Shown: positions 53,697 through 62,716 of the stretch, piece by piece
How the letters are laid out: each line of letters starts with the position of its first letter
Position numbering within the stretch: the first letter of the stretch is position 1
Notes under the pieces: model-generated
What the model saw: only the letters and a program-made list of their open reading frames with translations
Told to the model about the DNA's origin: nothing
Databases searched by the model: none
Source of the DNA: Candidatus Peregrinibacteria bacterium
GTDB lineage: Bacteria > Patescibacteriota > Gracilibacteria > CAIRYL01 > GCA-016699755
DNA: 64,000 nt
Direction of reading: 5' to 3'
NCBI GenBank assembly: GCA_016699755.1
Contig: CP065009.1
Location: 310,001 to 374,000 of the forward strand
Program-made: the position numbers and the translations under genes

Positions 53697-54681
53697 ATTT
53701 CGAAAAGAGCTTCCTTCTGCTCATATTCTCTTCTTCTGCTCTCGAAATCCTCTTGATATATCGTTCTTTCAGTCTTCGCAAGAACGATATATTCCCATTT
53801 TTTCTGGGAAGATCCGACGATATTTTTCGTTTCAAAATTTTATTGACCCCTTTCTTCTCCTTCTTGGAATTTTTCAATGTCTTTTCCTTTTTCTTCGAAA
53901 GCGACCAGATATTGTTTTTTCAAAAGGGGGATTCGTTGCTATTCCGGGGTGTATTGCCGCGTGGATACTCCGTATTCCCGTTTTTGCGCACGAATCTGAT
54001 GCTGTTTCTGGAATTGCCACACGTCTTTGTCAAAAATTTGCGAAACAGATTTTTACCACCTTTCCCGAAAAAAAAGGAATTCACACCGGAACGCCTATTC
54101 GCTCAGAAATTCTTAAGGGAAATAGAGAGAGAGGGAGAAAATTTCTGGAGTTCAGTGGAAAAAAACAAATCCTTCTTGGAATTGGTGGTTCGCAGGGGTC
54201 GAAGTTTCTAAACACTCTTTTGGAGTCTTCGGCAGATGAGCTCTTAAAAATGCTCGATATTGTATGGATTACTGGAGCAGGAAGCGAAAAAATCATTACT
54301 CCTCGTTTTGGGCTTCGCATTTTTCCTTTTCTGGGTACAGAGCTTCCAGATGTTCTTGCGGTAGCGGACCTTGTTGTTTCTCGGTCGGGAAGCAATTTCC
54401 TTTTTGAGCTTGCTGTTCTGGGGAAGCCGATGCTCCTTATTCCGCTTGCAACGGCGGCAGGAGATCATCAAACACAGAATGCGCGTATTTTCTCTGAGAA
54501 CAAGGCGGCTCAAGTACTTTTAGAAAAAGATGCTCCCCGACAATTTCTCAAGGAAGTTACCGATCTTTTTTCTGATCAGCATCTCAGAAAAACACTTGGG
54601 GAAAATGCAAAAAAAATGGCAACCACAAATGCCGCGGAACAAATTGTCACAAAGGTGCTTCAAAATTTTTCTAAGGAGTAG
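53629..54681 (+). CDS. murG: UDP-GlcNAc:lipid I transferase MurG
   Basis: GT-B enzyme that adds GlcNAc to lipid I at the membrane to give lipid II. The 350-residue protein has GGSGGHISPAFAIA at the N-terminus, SKGGFVAIPG, HESDAVSGIA and the donor-binding SRSGSNFLFELAVLGKPMLLIP. I start at ATG 53629, directly before RIILLAGGSGGH; a longer frame from 53545 is inside ftsW. Overlap with ftsW is 68 bases. Confidence 0.95.
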   Translation: MRIILLAGGSGGHISPAFAIASEFRKELPSAHILFFCSRNPLDISFFQSSQERYIPIFSGKIRRYFSFQNFIDPFLLLLGIFQCLFLFLRKRPDIVFSKGGFVAIPGCIAAWILRIPVFAHESDAVSGIATRLCQKFAKQIFTTFPEKKGIHTGTPIRSEILKGNRERGRKFLEFSGKKQILLGIGGSQGSKFLNTLLESSADELLKMLDIVWITGAGSEKIITPRFGLRIFPFLGTELPDVLAVADLVVSRSGSNFLFELAVLGKPMLLIPLATAAGDHQTQNARIFSENKAAQVLLEKDAPRQFLKEVTDLFSDQHLRKTLGENAKKMATTNAAEQIVTKVLQNFSKE

Positions 54682-54805
54682 CGTATTTTTTTGTATGAAA
54701 ACAAAGAACCTGACGCGATCCCTTTTTTTTCAAATATAATTTCTTGTCTGGCGTTTTTTCAGGAGATTCGGAAAAATACCCTCCGCAATTCTTCTCCCGA
54801 AAAAC

Positions 54806-57800
54806 ATGAAATTTTTTTGGCGACTTCTCCTCCTTTCTTTTATTATTTTTCCATTTTTTTCGGAAAATGCTTTTGCTGATTCTTTTTGGTCGAAAACTGT
54901 TCCCTTGAGTGGTGGATATGCTGTTTTTTCTTCAGAAAATGCGGATTTCTTTTCTTTTTCTATTCCTGCTTCTTCTCGTGTGGAGTTGCAGAGACATGGT
55001 GAATGGATCCCTGTAGAAGTTGATGACGAGCAAGATCCAGACTCTCAGGTGAGCGAACTCCTTGCGGTTTCACAGGGTGAAAATATTGTTCTTCGTTTTT
55101 TCGGAGAAATTCCAAGATTTGTTACCGCAGACTTTTCTCAGCTCGACCCAATTGCCTCTCACGAAAATATAGTTGCTTCAAATACCTTTTCTCTTGACGG
55201 GCTTTCTATTGTTTCCCGATCTGGATGGGGAGCCGATGAATCGTGGCGTTATGCGAAAGAAGATGAAAATAATGGGAATACAGTAGATTCGAGAGATTCT
55301 GGGAAAGAAGTGAGTACAAAGGAAAAACAGTGCCTCTCAAATCAAGAGGCATATCCCGAGGAATTTGAAATACGAAGTGTCGTTTCATCAGAAAACGGAA
55401 AGAAACTTATCTGGCCATATCAATATAGTAAGCGTATTCGAAAAATTGTCATTCATCACACTGCAGAATCTGGAGTAGAAAAGGGATACTCCGCCGATGA
55501 AGTTCTTCGTGCTATTTATCGCTATCACAGTGTTTCACGTGGATGGGGGGATATTGGCTATCACTATATTATTGCTCCCGATGGAACGGTATTTGAAGGA
55601 CGCGCAGGAGGAGAGAATGTGGTGGGAGGACATGTCTATTGCAACAATATTGGAACGATTGGTATTGCGCTTATGGGAAATTTTAATGAAAAAGATCCGA
55701 CAACAGCTCAAGTTAATGCTCTTTCGGCTCTTTTGCCACGGCTTGCTAAAAAATACGAACTCGATCTCACTCAAAGTGAGTGGTACCACGGAAGAAATAC
55801 GCAAAATCTTCTTGGACATCGTGACCTTGGGGCAACGTCTTGCCCGGGAGATAATCTCTATGAACTTCTTCCAAGTTTTCGGGAAATGCTCGATTACACC
55901 TCAGAAATTCGTATTACTCGCTCGACAAAAATTGATGGAGAACCTGCCGATTCCCTATTACCTTTACGTCTTCAGCCGGGAAAAGGGGAATATGTAACCC
56001 TCTCGTTTCGAAATACAGGAAATGCCGATTGGACGAGTTCTACTTGGCTCTTTGCAAGCCCTGGAGATGGTATCCGTGTTCAGTCTATTTCAAAAACTCG
56101 TTCGTATGTGGCAGCGAAAATTAAGGAACAAGTGGTAAAATCTGGAGAAGTGGGTCATTTTCAGGTTCGTATTGATGCCGATTATAGTCATGGAATGAAA
56201 ACCATTCTTTTTGTTCCCGTTGTCAAAGATCAACGCATCAAAAACGCAGAAGTCCTTCAGGTCGTTAATGTAGAGGCTCCTGAGTGGGGGGGTGAGCTTA
56301 AAGAAACTCGATTGCAACCAAGGATTCCCGTTACGGGAAAAACAACATCACTTTCGGTAGATATAAAAAATACAGGAGGAACCGAATGGCTTTCGAATGA
56401 CATTTCATTGCTCGCAACATTTCCAGATGGACTTCCGCCTCTCTTTTTGAAACTCAAGTCAAACACACTCCCCGGAGCAGTGGGAACGTTTACAGGAAGG
56501 ATTCCGGCATTTCAAAAAAGTGGTAATAAAGAAATTTCTTTTCAGCTTCGTCTCGGCACAAAAAAACTTCCTATCACTCTTTCTTCTACGTTTTCAGTGG
56601 ATATCTCAAAAAATAAAGCAAAAGCAGTAAGCTTTCCGAGTCGTGCTACGGTTGCTTCTCTTGATGAGCCTTTTGAAACACTTCTCCGTTTTTTTAATGA
56701 TGGAAATACAACATGGGAAAAAAGCAATCTCTCTCTCTCTATTCTTCAGCGTCGAGAAAAAAAGATCCTCAAACCCGAAGAGTTCGCAATAGAACCAGAG
56801 GGAATCGCAACATTTCCGCTTGAAATTCCTGTTAAAAAGGGGGTGCAGCCGTTTGTGGTGATTCTCAAAGATGGTCAGCAGGAGCTGTTTCGCAAGGTTT
56901 TTCTTGTTGTTGGTGTCAAAAATTTTCAAAAAAAAGAAAGTGAGATAACAAAAAATATAACTCCAGATGCAAAAGACAATAATGTAGAAGCCGATTCATT
57001 TGGCATAGAAAAGAAAACCATTCGTATTCGACTCTCTTTTCCCGAAGATTTACAAACAGCGGAAATTACTGGAGAAACTGCTTTTGAAATTCGAGATGGA
57101 AAAGGAAATCTTCTCCTTCCCGGAAAGAAAGGGCAGAAGGTCTCTTTTCAGCAGTTGGGCGAAAACGTTGCGTTTCGTTCCACAGAAAGCAATGTTATTC
57201 GTATTCTTCCAAAGACACCAGCTGGAGTTTTTGAAATTTCGAACTGGAGTCGGATTCCCGCATGGGATACGGCAGGAACACATAATGATAATCGTTTTCG
57301 GGGAGTGTTAGAGTTTCGAATTCTTGACGGAAAACTCACGGTTATTAACGAACTCTTCTTAAAAGATTATCTTTTGGGAATTGGAGAAACGCTCGAATCG
57401 GATCATCTTGAAAAGAAAAAAGCAATTGCTGTCGCTGCAAGAAGTTACGCCGCTTTTTATCTTGACCCAGAACATCGAAAATACCCCAATATGCCGTATG
57501 ATGGCTCAGATAGCCCTGCAGAATTTCAGAAATATCTCGGAGAAAGCCTTACGGAACGTGCTTCTGGTTGGCAAACAGCTGTCCAAGAAACGGAAAATAA
57601 AGTACTCACCTTTGAGGGTAAAATTATTAAAGCGCCGTTTCACACTTCTTCTGGAGGACAAACTCTCTCTGCCGAAGAGAAATGGGGTTGGACGGATACA
57701 CCCTATCTTCCCTCAGTAGATGATCCGGGATGCTCTGGAAAAACTCGTCAAGGACATGGTGTTGGTATGAGCGGATGTGGAGCCGAATATTTTGCAGAAT

Positions 57801-57865
57801 CCGGAAAAACGTATCAAGAAATATTGAGCTATTTTTATCCGGGAACCGCAGTTGAAGGTCGCTAA
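54806..57865 (+). CDS. Secreted PGRP/amidase and SpoIID fusion with Ig-like repeats
   Basis: A 1019-residue exported protein with a signal peptide (about 1-24). Residues about 210-360 form an Amidase_2/PGRP domain that cuts N-acetylmuramyl-L-Ala amide bonds: VIHHTAESG, GDIGYHYIIAPDG and the zinc ligands in GHRDLGATSCPG. Ig-like repeats (about 385-690) with NTGNADW, NTGGTEW and NDGNTTW follow. The C-terminal region (about 800-1019) is SpoIID/LytB-like: GIGETLESDHLEKKKAIAVAARSYAAF with the catalytic-type Glu near 858, HTSSGGQT, and GHGVGMSGCGAEYF. SpoIID proteins cut glycan strands lacking stem peptides. Both activities in one chain fit stepwise peptidoglycan digestion at division, next to ftsW and murG. 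Confidence 0.85.
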   Translation: MKFFWRLLLLSFIIFPFFSENAFADSFWSKTVPLSGGYAVFSSENADFFSFSIPASSRVELQRHGEWIPVEVDDEQDPDSQVSELLAVSQGENIVLRFFGEIPRFVTADFSQLDPIASHENIVASNTFSLDGLSIVSRSGWGADESWRYAKEDENNGNTVDSRDSGKEVSTKEKQCLSNQEAYPEEFEIRSVVSSENGKKLIWPYQYSKRIRKIVIHHTAESGVEKGYSADEVLRAIYRYHSVSRGWGDIGYHYIIAPDGTVFEGRAGGENVVGGHVYCNNIGTIGIALMGNFNEKDPTTAQVNALSALLPRLAKKYELDLTQSEWYHGRNTQNLLGHRDLGATSCPGDNLYELLPSFREMLDYTSEIRITRSTKIDGEPADSLLPLRLQPGKGEYVTLSFRNTGNADWTSSTWLFASPGDGIRVQSISKTRSYVAAKIKEQVVKSGEVGHFQVRIDADYSHGMKTILFVPVVKDQRIKNAEVLQVVNVEAPEWGGELKETRLQPRIPVTGKTTSLSVDIKNTGGTEWLSNDISLLATFPDGLPPLFLKLKSNTLPGAVGTFTGRIPAFQKSGNKEISFQLRLGTKKLPITLSSTFSVDISKNKAKAVSFPSRATVASLDEPFETLLRFFNDGNTTWEKSNLSLSILQRREKKILKPEEFAIEPEGIATFPLEIPVKKGVQPFVVILKDGQQELFRKVFLVVGVKNFQKKESEITKNITPDAKDNNVEADSFGIEKKTIRIRLSFPEDLQTAEITGETAFEIRDGKGNLLLPGKKGQKVSFQQLGENVAFRSTESNVIRILPKTPAGVFEISNWSRIPAWDTAGTHNDNRFRGVLEFRILDGKLTVINELFLKDYLLGIGETLESDHLEKKKAIAVAARSYAAFYLDPEHRKYPNMPYDGSDSPAEFQKYLGESLTERASGWQTAVQETENKVLTFEGKIIKAPFHTSSGGQTLSAEEKWGWTDTPYLPSVDDPGCSGKTRQGHGVGMSGCGAEYFAESGKTYQEILSYFYPGTAVEGR

Positions 57866-57947
57866 TCTCGATATAAGAGAAAACTGTTGCCATCCTCATT
57901 TTTTTTGTGTATTTTCGCACTGGGATTAGGTTTTTCCTTCCGATTCA

Positions 57948-58802
57948 TTGAAAATTTTATCCTCTCTTTCTGAGGTTCAGAATTGGCGTTTTCAGCACAA
58001 TGATATCGCCTTTGTCCCGACAATGGGAGCTCTTCATGAAGGACATCTTTCCCTTATTGAGTTTGCAAAAAAATTAGAAAAACCCATTCTCGTTTCCATT
58101 TTTGTAAATCCTACACAATTTGGTCCGAATGAAGATCTCGACCGCTATCCGCGAGATAACGAAGGAGATACGAAAAAATTACAAAACGCCGGAGTTGATG
58201 CTGTTTTTTTCCCAACAGAAGCAGAAATATATCCTGAGGGAAAAACTCCAAAAATCCCTCCCCTCCCTTCTGTTTTTTCTGAGCTCGAAGGAGAAATTCG
58301 CCCAGGGCATTTTTTGGGAGTTGCTCAGGTGCTCACTCGTTTTTTCGAGATAATTTCTCCTTCTGATATCTTTTTTGGACAAAAAGACTATCAACAAACC
58401 GTTCTCGTAAAATGGCTCATCAGTGTCCTTCATATTCCCTCAAAAATTCATGTATGCCCCATTGTGCGTGAAGAGACTGGTCTTGCTATGTCGAGTCGGA
58501 ATGCGTATCTCCAAAATGAAAAACGACATGTCGCCTCTGTTCTTTTCCGAAGCCTAGCGGAAGGGAAAGCACTTTTTGGAGCAGGGGAACGAGATCCTCG
58601 TATTATTCGAAATCGCGTTCTTGAAATACTTATGCAAGAGGCAGAAATTACGAGTATTGATTATGTGAATATCCGCGATGCTGAAACACTTGAAAAGATA
58701 AAGACCATGAATCAACTCACTGTCCTTCTCCTTGCTGTTCGCATTGGGAAAGTGCGACTTATCGACAATATGCTCCTCAAAGAAGAGTATTTAATGGCAT
58801 AG
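57948..58802 (+). CDS. panC: Pantothenate synthetase
   Basis: Joins pantoate and beta-alanine with ATP to make pantothenate, the precursor of CoA. The 284-residue protein has FVPTMGALHEGHLSLI (ATP, the HxGH site), VNPTQFGPNEDLDRYPR, GHFLGVAQVLTRFF, FGQKDYQQ and SSRNAYL, all family hallmarks. The start is TTG at 57948. panB and panD are not in the window. Confidence 0.95.
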   Translation: MKILSSLSEVQNWRFQHNDIAFVPTMGALHEGHLSLIEFAKKLEKPILVSIFVNPTQFGPNEDLDRYPRDNEGDTKKLQNAGVDAVFFPTEAEIYPEGKTPKIPPLPSVFSELEGEIRPGHFLGVAQVLTRFFEIISPSDIFFGQKDYQQTVLVKWLISVLHIPSKIHVCPIVREETGLAMSSRNAYLQNEKRHVASVLFRSLAEGKALFGAGERDPRIIRNRVLEILMQEAEITSIDYVNIRDAETLEKIKTMNQLTVLLLAVRIGKVRLIDNMLLKEEYLMA

Positions 58803-58810
58803 GAAAAAAG

Positions 58811-59059
58811 CTAACGCTTTTTTTTGAAGAACATCCCGAGTTTATCTGAAAGAAGAGAGAAGATGCGAATGGGTTGATAGAGAATAAGATTTACCGTTTG
58901 TGTAATATCAGAAAGAGTTTCCGCAATATCTTTGAGAATTCCAAGAAGTGAAAAGACACGTGCACCAACAAAAATGAGAATGAGAATGAGAAAAAGCGTC
59001 CCGATTTGGATGAGAAGGCTCAAGAGTTCGGGAAACGTGTCGGGAAGTTGGATAGTCAT
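58811..59059 (-). CDS. Small single-pass membrane protein, unknown
   Basis: An 82-residue protein with one strong helix (about 14-38) and a basic C-terminal end (FFKKKR). The middle is amphipathic (LKDIAETLSDITQTVNLI). No family is recognised. It converges on panC. Confidence 0.45.
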   Translation of the reverse strand: MTIQLPDTFPELLSLLIQIGTLFLILILIFVGARVFSLLGILKDIAETLSDITQTVNLILYQPIRIFSLLSDKLGMFFKKKR

Positions 59060-59202
59060 ATCCTCTTTTGAAAATCAAACTCATTGTTTCAGGCATTTTT
59101 GTTTTGGTCAATTTTTTTGTTCACTTTTAATATGGAAAAAGAAAAATATATGATAAAATAAACAATATTCTGGAGTACAGAATCATTAGAAAATAAAAAA
59201 AC

Positions 59203-60069
59203 ATGTCAGAAATTCTCCTTCCTGTATCGGAAGTTCCTTCAGAGCCATATCATAAATTTGGCAGAGGAATGCAAAAAATACTCACGATCATTCTGATTTT
59301 TGCCGTCTTTATTTTTGCCATTGCCTTCTTCTCTAAGGGGAAACTTCCTGAATATTCTGAAATTCATCCTTCTCTTATGTTTGATCCGGAACAGATTGAT
59401 CGAGAGCGAAGTGAATTTTCTTTTGAGTATCGCGAAAAAACCATTTATGTGAAACCGCGTGCAGATTATACTATAAATGCGCTTGTTATGTCGCGGAACA
59501 ATATCTCCTCTTTGGCGGATTCATATCACAACAATGATTCGGTAGATGTTCGTGATATTTGTGTAATGTGGGGAGAAAACCTTTCTAACAGAAGCTACCA
59601 GCATATAAAAGTTTGGAATACCTCTTGGACGTGCTACTGGAAATATAATGAGGATTATGGATTTCAAAGTTCTCGTATTGCGAATAACCATCTCATTGCT
59701 TCTGATCCAGATGTTCGAGAGCAAATCCTCAGTATTCGTGAGGGTGATCAGGTGCATCTTCAAGGAATGCTCGTTGATTATGGAACCACTTCTGAGGAGT
59801 ACACAAGGGAAACAAGTCTCTCTCGAACGGATGTGGATGAGAATTCTCGTGGTGGTGGAGCATGTGAAGTGTTCTATGTAAACGCCATCGAAATCCTTCA
59901 TCGGTCAACACCAACGTGGTATTTTGTTTTTTGGCTGTTCCAACAGATTATTATTTCCTGTCTTGCGCTGAAGGCGATTCTCTTTCTCCTTCGTCTTTTT
60001 CTCGAAAAAAGAAAATCTGATCGTTTGCTGAAAATGCGAGAAATCCGAAATGAATTCGTATTGAAATAG
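59203..60069 (+). CDS. Two-helix membrane protein with an external beta domain
   Basis: A 288-residue protein with helices at about 24-45 and 240-265. The region between (about 60-235) is beta-rich with conserved-looking Cys and Trp (VRDICVMWGENL, TSWTCYWKY), and should lie outside the cytoplasm; the last 25 residues are basic. I recognise no family. It stands alone and converges with prfB, 7 bases away. Confidence 0.5.
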   Translation: MSEILLPVSEVPSEPYHKFGRGMQKILTIILIFAVFIFAIAFFSKGKLPEYSEIHPSLMFDPEQIDRERSEFSFEYREKTIYVKPRADYTINALVMSRNNISSLADSYHNNDSVDVRDICVMWGENLSNRSYQHIKVWNTSWTCYWKYNEDYGFQSSRIANNHLIASDPDVREQILSIREGDQVHLQGMLVDYGTTSEEYTRETSLSRTDVDENSRGGGACEVFYVNAIEILHRSTPTWYFVFWLFQQIIISCLALKAILFLLRLFLEKRKSDRLLKMREIRNEFVLK

Positions 60070-60076
60070 ACTTATT

Positions 60077-61183
60077 TTATGAGCGTCTTGTGGCATCCCA
60101 TTCAAGGTAAGCTCTTAAAAATCCATCAATTTCTCCATCGAGAACCACATCTGGATTTCCCGATTCAAAATTGGTACGAAGATCTTTCACCATTTTGTAG
60201 GGATGGAGAACATAGCTTCGGATTTGTGTTCCCCATGCGGCTTCTGTAATTTCTCCACGAATTTCCGACGCCTTCTTTTCTTCTTCTTCACGTTTTTGAA
60301 GGATGAGTTTTGCCTTCAGAATTTGAAGTGCTTTTTCTCGATTTTGATGCTGGCTTCGTTGATTTTGACACTCCACCACAATGTTTGTGGGAATATGAAC
60401 AATACGCACGGCAGAGTCTGTTTTATTGACATGCTGTCCTCCTGCCCCACTCGCACGAAATGTGTCAACACGAATATCTTTCTCTTCAATTTGAATTTCC
60501 CCATCCCCATTTTTGAGCACTGGAGTCACTACAATTCCCGCGAAGCTCGTCTGTCGGAGGTTTTTTGCATTAAACGGTGATTGACGCACGAGTCGATGCG
60601 TTCCCTTTTCCCCCCGAAGAAGTCCATACGCGTATAATCCTCGGATTTCAATGAGAGCGCTTTTCATTCCGGCCTCTTGCCCATCTGTCTTTTCATGAAT
60701 TTCTGCAGGGAATCCTTTTTTTTCTGCAAATCGAAGATACATCCGAAGAAGCATTCCTGCCCAATCTTGTGCTTCGGTTCCGCCTGCACCGGCGTTAATT
60801 TCAATAATGGCATCAGAATCATCAAATTCTCCGGAAAAAAGGAGATCGAGTTCATATTCTCGATACTTTTCCTGAAGGAGTTCATATTCTTGGCTTATCT
60901 CTTCACATTCCGGACTTTTTTCTGTAAGCATTTCCGCAAGTTCTTGGAGTGTTTCAACATCTTTTTCAAGATTTTCCCAGCGTTCTGTCATTCTTATGAG
61001 ATTTGCCACGGATTGCTGGAATACACGAGCCTCATCGGGTTTTTCCCAGAGAGCTGGATTTTGCATCTCTTCTTGTAGACGAGAGAGCTCTTCCTTTTTC
61101 TCTGAAAAATGAAGGCAATCCATGCCACGAAGTATATTTTTTTTGAGTTCTGAGAGACTGTTTTTTAATTCTTCAAGTGTCAC
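60077..61183 (-). CDS. prfB: Peptide chain release factor 2, no programmed frameshift
   Basis: Releases the peptide at UAA and UGA. The 368-residue protein carries the RF2 tripeptide SPF in RQSPFNAKNLRQTSF and the GGQ motif in ASGAGGQHVNKTDSAVR. The reading frame is continuous from ATG at 61183: near residue 22 (LRGMDCLHFSEKK), where many prfB genes have the +1 frameshift at an in-frame UGA, none exists. RF2 levels are therefore not autoregulated that way. Its presence shows UGA is read as stop. Confidence 0.96.
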   Translation of the reverse strand: MTLEELKNSLSELKKNILRGMDCLHFSEKKEELSRLQEEMQNPALWEKPDEARVFQQSVANLIRMTERWENLEKDVETLQELAEMLTEKSPECEEISQEYELLQEKYREYELDLLFSGEFDDSDAIIEINAGAGGTEAQDWAGMLLRMYLRFAEKKGFPAEIHEKTDGQEAGMKSALIEIRGLYAYGLLRGEKGTHRLVRQSPFNAKNLRQTSFAGIVVTPVLKNGDGEIQIEEKDIRVDTFRASGAGGQHVNKTDSAVRIVHIPTNIVVECQNQRSQHQNREKALQILKAKLILQKREEEEKKASEIRGEITEAAWGTQIRSYVLHPYKMVKDLRTNFESGNPDVVLDGEIDGFLRAYLEWDATRRS

Positions 61184-61308
61184 ACTTTATAGGAAATACA
61201 GCGCATATTCTCCCTATTTTTTGTGAAAATGGCAAAAGGAAAAACCCCTGCTTTTGGGATTATTATTGTTTTCTTGAGATAAAGGGTTTTTAGTATTTCC
61301 AGTTTTTT

Positions 61309-62337
61309 TTATGAATCTTCTGCGTCGGAGATGGTAAATCCATCTTTTTCAATCTCGTTTTGAAACGCTTTTGCTATTTCCACTTCTAAGCGATACCCAG
61401 CAGGGCAGTCGCAAGCCGAACAGAACACCATGCCCTCAAGGGGAACTTTTTTTACTTCTAAAAGAGGAATTCCTTGTTTTTCATAATAATCTTTGATGAT
61501 TGATATTTGTTGATCGTCTTTTGCAGGATAATTCTCAGTATTATGATTCTGGAGATATTCTTGCTCCCATGGATTTCCGAGGCATTGTATTGGAAGTATG
61601 CTCATCCAAATGGTTTCCAAGGTTTCTTTTTTCTCCCCAGAGCAATTTGCTTGCATGTTTTCAGGGAATTTTTCGATGACAAGCGTTGCGCAAAGGGGGT
61701 AATTTTCTCCGTGAAAAATCATCCGCCACGATCCACTTCGAAGCTTCGCAAAAAAATGATATGTCTTTCCATCATTGTTTACTATTGAGCCACGAATATG
61801 AGTTCCTGTTTCCTCTTCTACAAAAATCCGACTCATCTTAGTAACAGAGGAAGACATTGTAGGGTCATTCTTCATTACTTCAATCGCTCCATGGGTGAGT
61901 TTTTCTCCAAGAGAGAGATTGGCGCATTGTATTTCTGTCTCTTCTCTTGTTTTTTGTAAAACGCATGCCTCTTTCTCTTTTTGAAACCCAAAAATATCCC
62001 CATCATTTTTTTCTAAATGATAACGTTCTGTGAATCCTTTTTCCTCAAAAAATCTTGTTTCGTTTGCCGAAAGAATAGGATTCCATGTTCCTGAGAGCAT
62101 ATATCCATCGGTAAATTTTTGTCCGACAAATCCTGTCACACTTTTCACCATAAGGAAGACCTTTTCCTTTTGATTCATGTTTTGTGTGCTCAGATTTTCT
62201 GTGAATTGAGAGAGAAGCTCGGTCAAATTATCCTGACTCATTCTTTCTACTGGAGGCATTTTTTCTGTCTTTTCCTCTTCTTTCGTACATCCCGAAAACA
62301 AAACAAGGAGCGCCAGAACGGACAAAAAATTCTTCAT
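61309..62337 (-). CDS. Predicted lipoprotein, unknown
   Basis: A 342-residue protein started at ATG 62337, where the lipoprotein signal begins; the lipobox LFSGC puts the lipid at about Cys16. The mature part has Gln/Asn-rich and acidic stretches and about ten cysteines, among them CSACDCPAGY near the C-terminus, suggesting disulfides. The leftward gene and the rightward trpR-like gene are divergent and share the short region with the palindrome at 62407. No family is recognised. Confidence 0.55.
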   Translation of the reverse strand: MKNFLSVLALLVLFSGCTKEEEKTEKMPPVERMSQDNLTELLSQFTENLSTQNMNQKEKVFLMVKSVTGFVGQKFTDGYMLSGTWNPILSANETRFFEEKGFTERYHLEKNDGDIFGFQKEKEACVLQKTREETEIQCANLSLGEKLTHGAIEVMKNDPTMSSSVTKMSRIFVEEETGTHIRGSIVNNDGKTYHFFAKLRSGSWRMIFHGENYPLCATLVIEKFPENMQANCSGEKKETLETIWMSILPIQCLGNPWEQEYLQNHNTENYPAKDDQQISIIKDYYEKQGIPLLEVKKVPLEGMVFCSACDCPAGYRLEVEIAKAFQNEIEKDGFTISDAEDS

Positions 62338-62384
62338 GCCCCTTATGGTAAAGACTTCTTCTGTGGGAAGCAAAACTCTTTTTC

Positions 62385-62413
62385 TTGACACTCCTCTTTC
62401 CCTTTTTTAATGT
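62385..62413 (+). promoter_or_regulatory. Promoter of the TrpR-like/hisG operon
   Basis: TTGACA at 62385-62390, a 17-base spacer and TAATGT at 62408-62413. The -10 lies within the palindrome at 62407-62426. Confidence 0.55.
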
Positions 62414-62426
62414 ATTAATACATTAA
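62407..62426. promoter_or_regulatory. Perfect 20-bp palindrome, likely operator
   Basis: TTAATGTATT followed by its exact reverse complement AATACATTAA. It covers the -10 box and sits 9 bases before the GTG of the TrpR-like gene, the place expected for an autoregulated repressor operator. Confidence 0.6.
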
Positions 62427-62434
62427 CACACTCT

Positions 62435-62716
62435 GTGAAAAACTGGAAAACTGAAGAAATGGAATCTTTTTTTTCTGCTATTCTTTTGCTCAAAACTTCA
62501 GAAGAAGTGGGGGCATTTTTTCGTGATGTTTGCACACTTTCCGAACTCTCTGAAATGTCGCGTCGGCTTTTGGCGGCGAAGATTATTCATTCAGGAGCTT
62601 CCATCCGTTCTGTTGCGGAGCAAACGAGTCTCTCAACAACAACTGTTTGCAGGGTTTCTCATTGGATGAAGCAGGGGGCGGGGGGATACGATTTTATTTT
62701 TTCTCGCACGAAATGA
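62435..62716 (+). CDS. TrpR/YerC-YecD-family repressor
   Basis: A 93-residue helical DNA-binding protein of the Trp repressor superfamily (YerC/YecD type). The helix-turn-helix reads RSVAEQTSLSTTTVCRVSHW near residues 52-71, preceded by LSEMSRRLLAAKIIHSG and ending in GAGGYDF, like the family. Its start is GTG at 62435. The stop TGA overlaps the hisG start (ATGA), so it is cotranscribed with hisG and may sense histidine or a related metabolite; the ligand is inferred. Confidence 0.8.
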   Translation: MKNWKTEEMESFFSAILLLKTSEEVGAFFRDVCTLSELSEMSRRLLAAKIIHSGASIRSVAEQTSLSTTTVCRVSHWMKQGAGGYDFIFSRTK

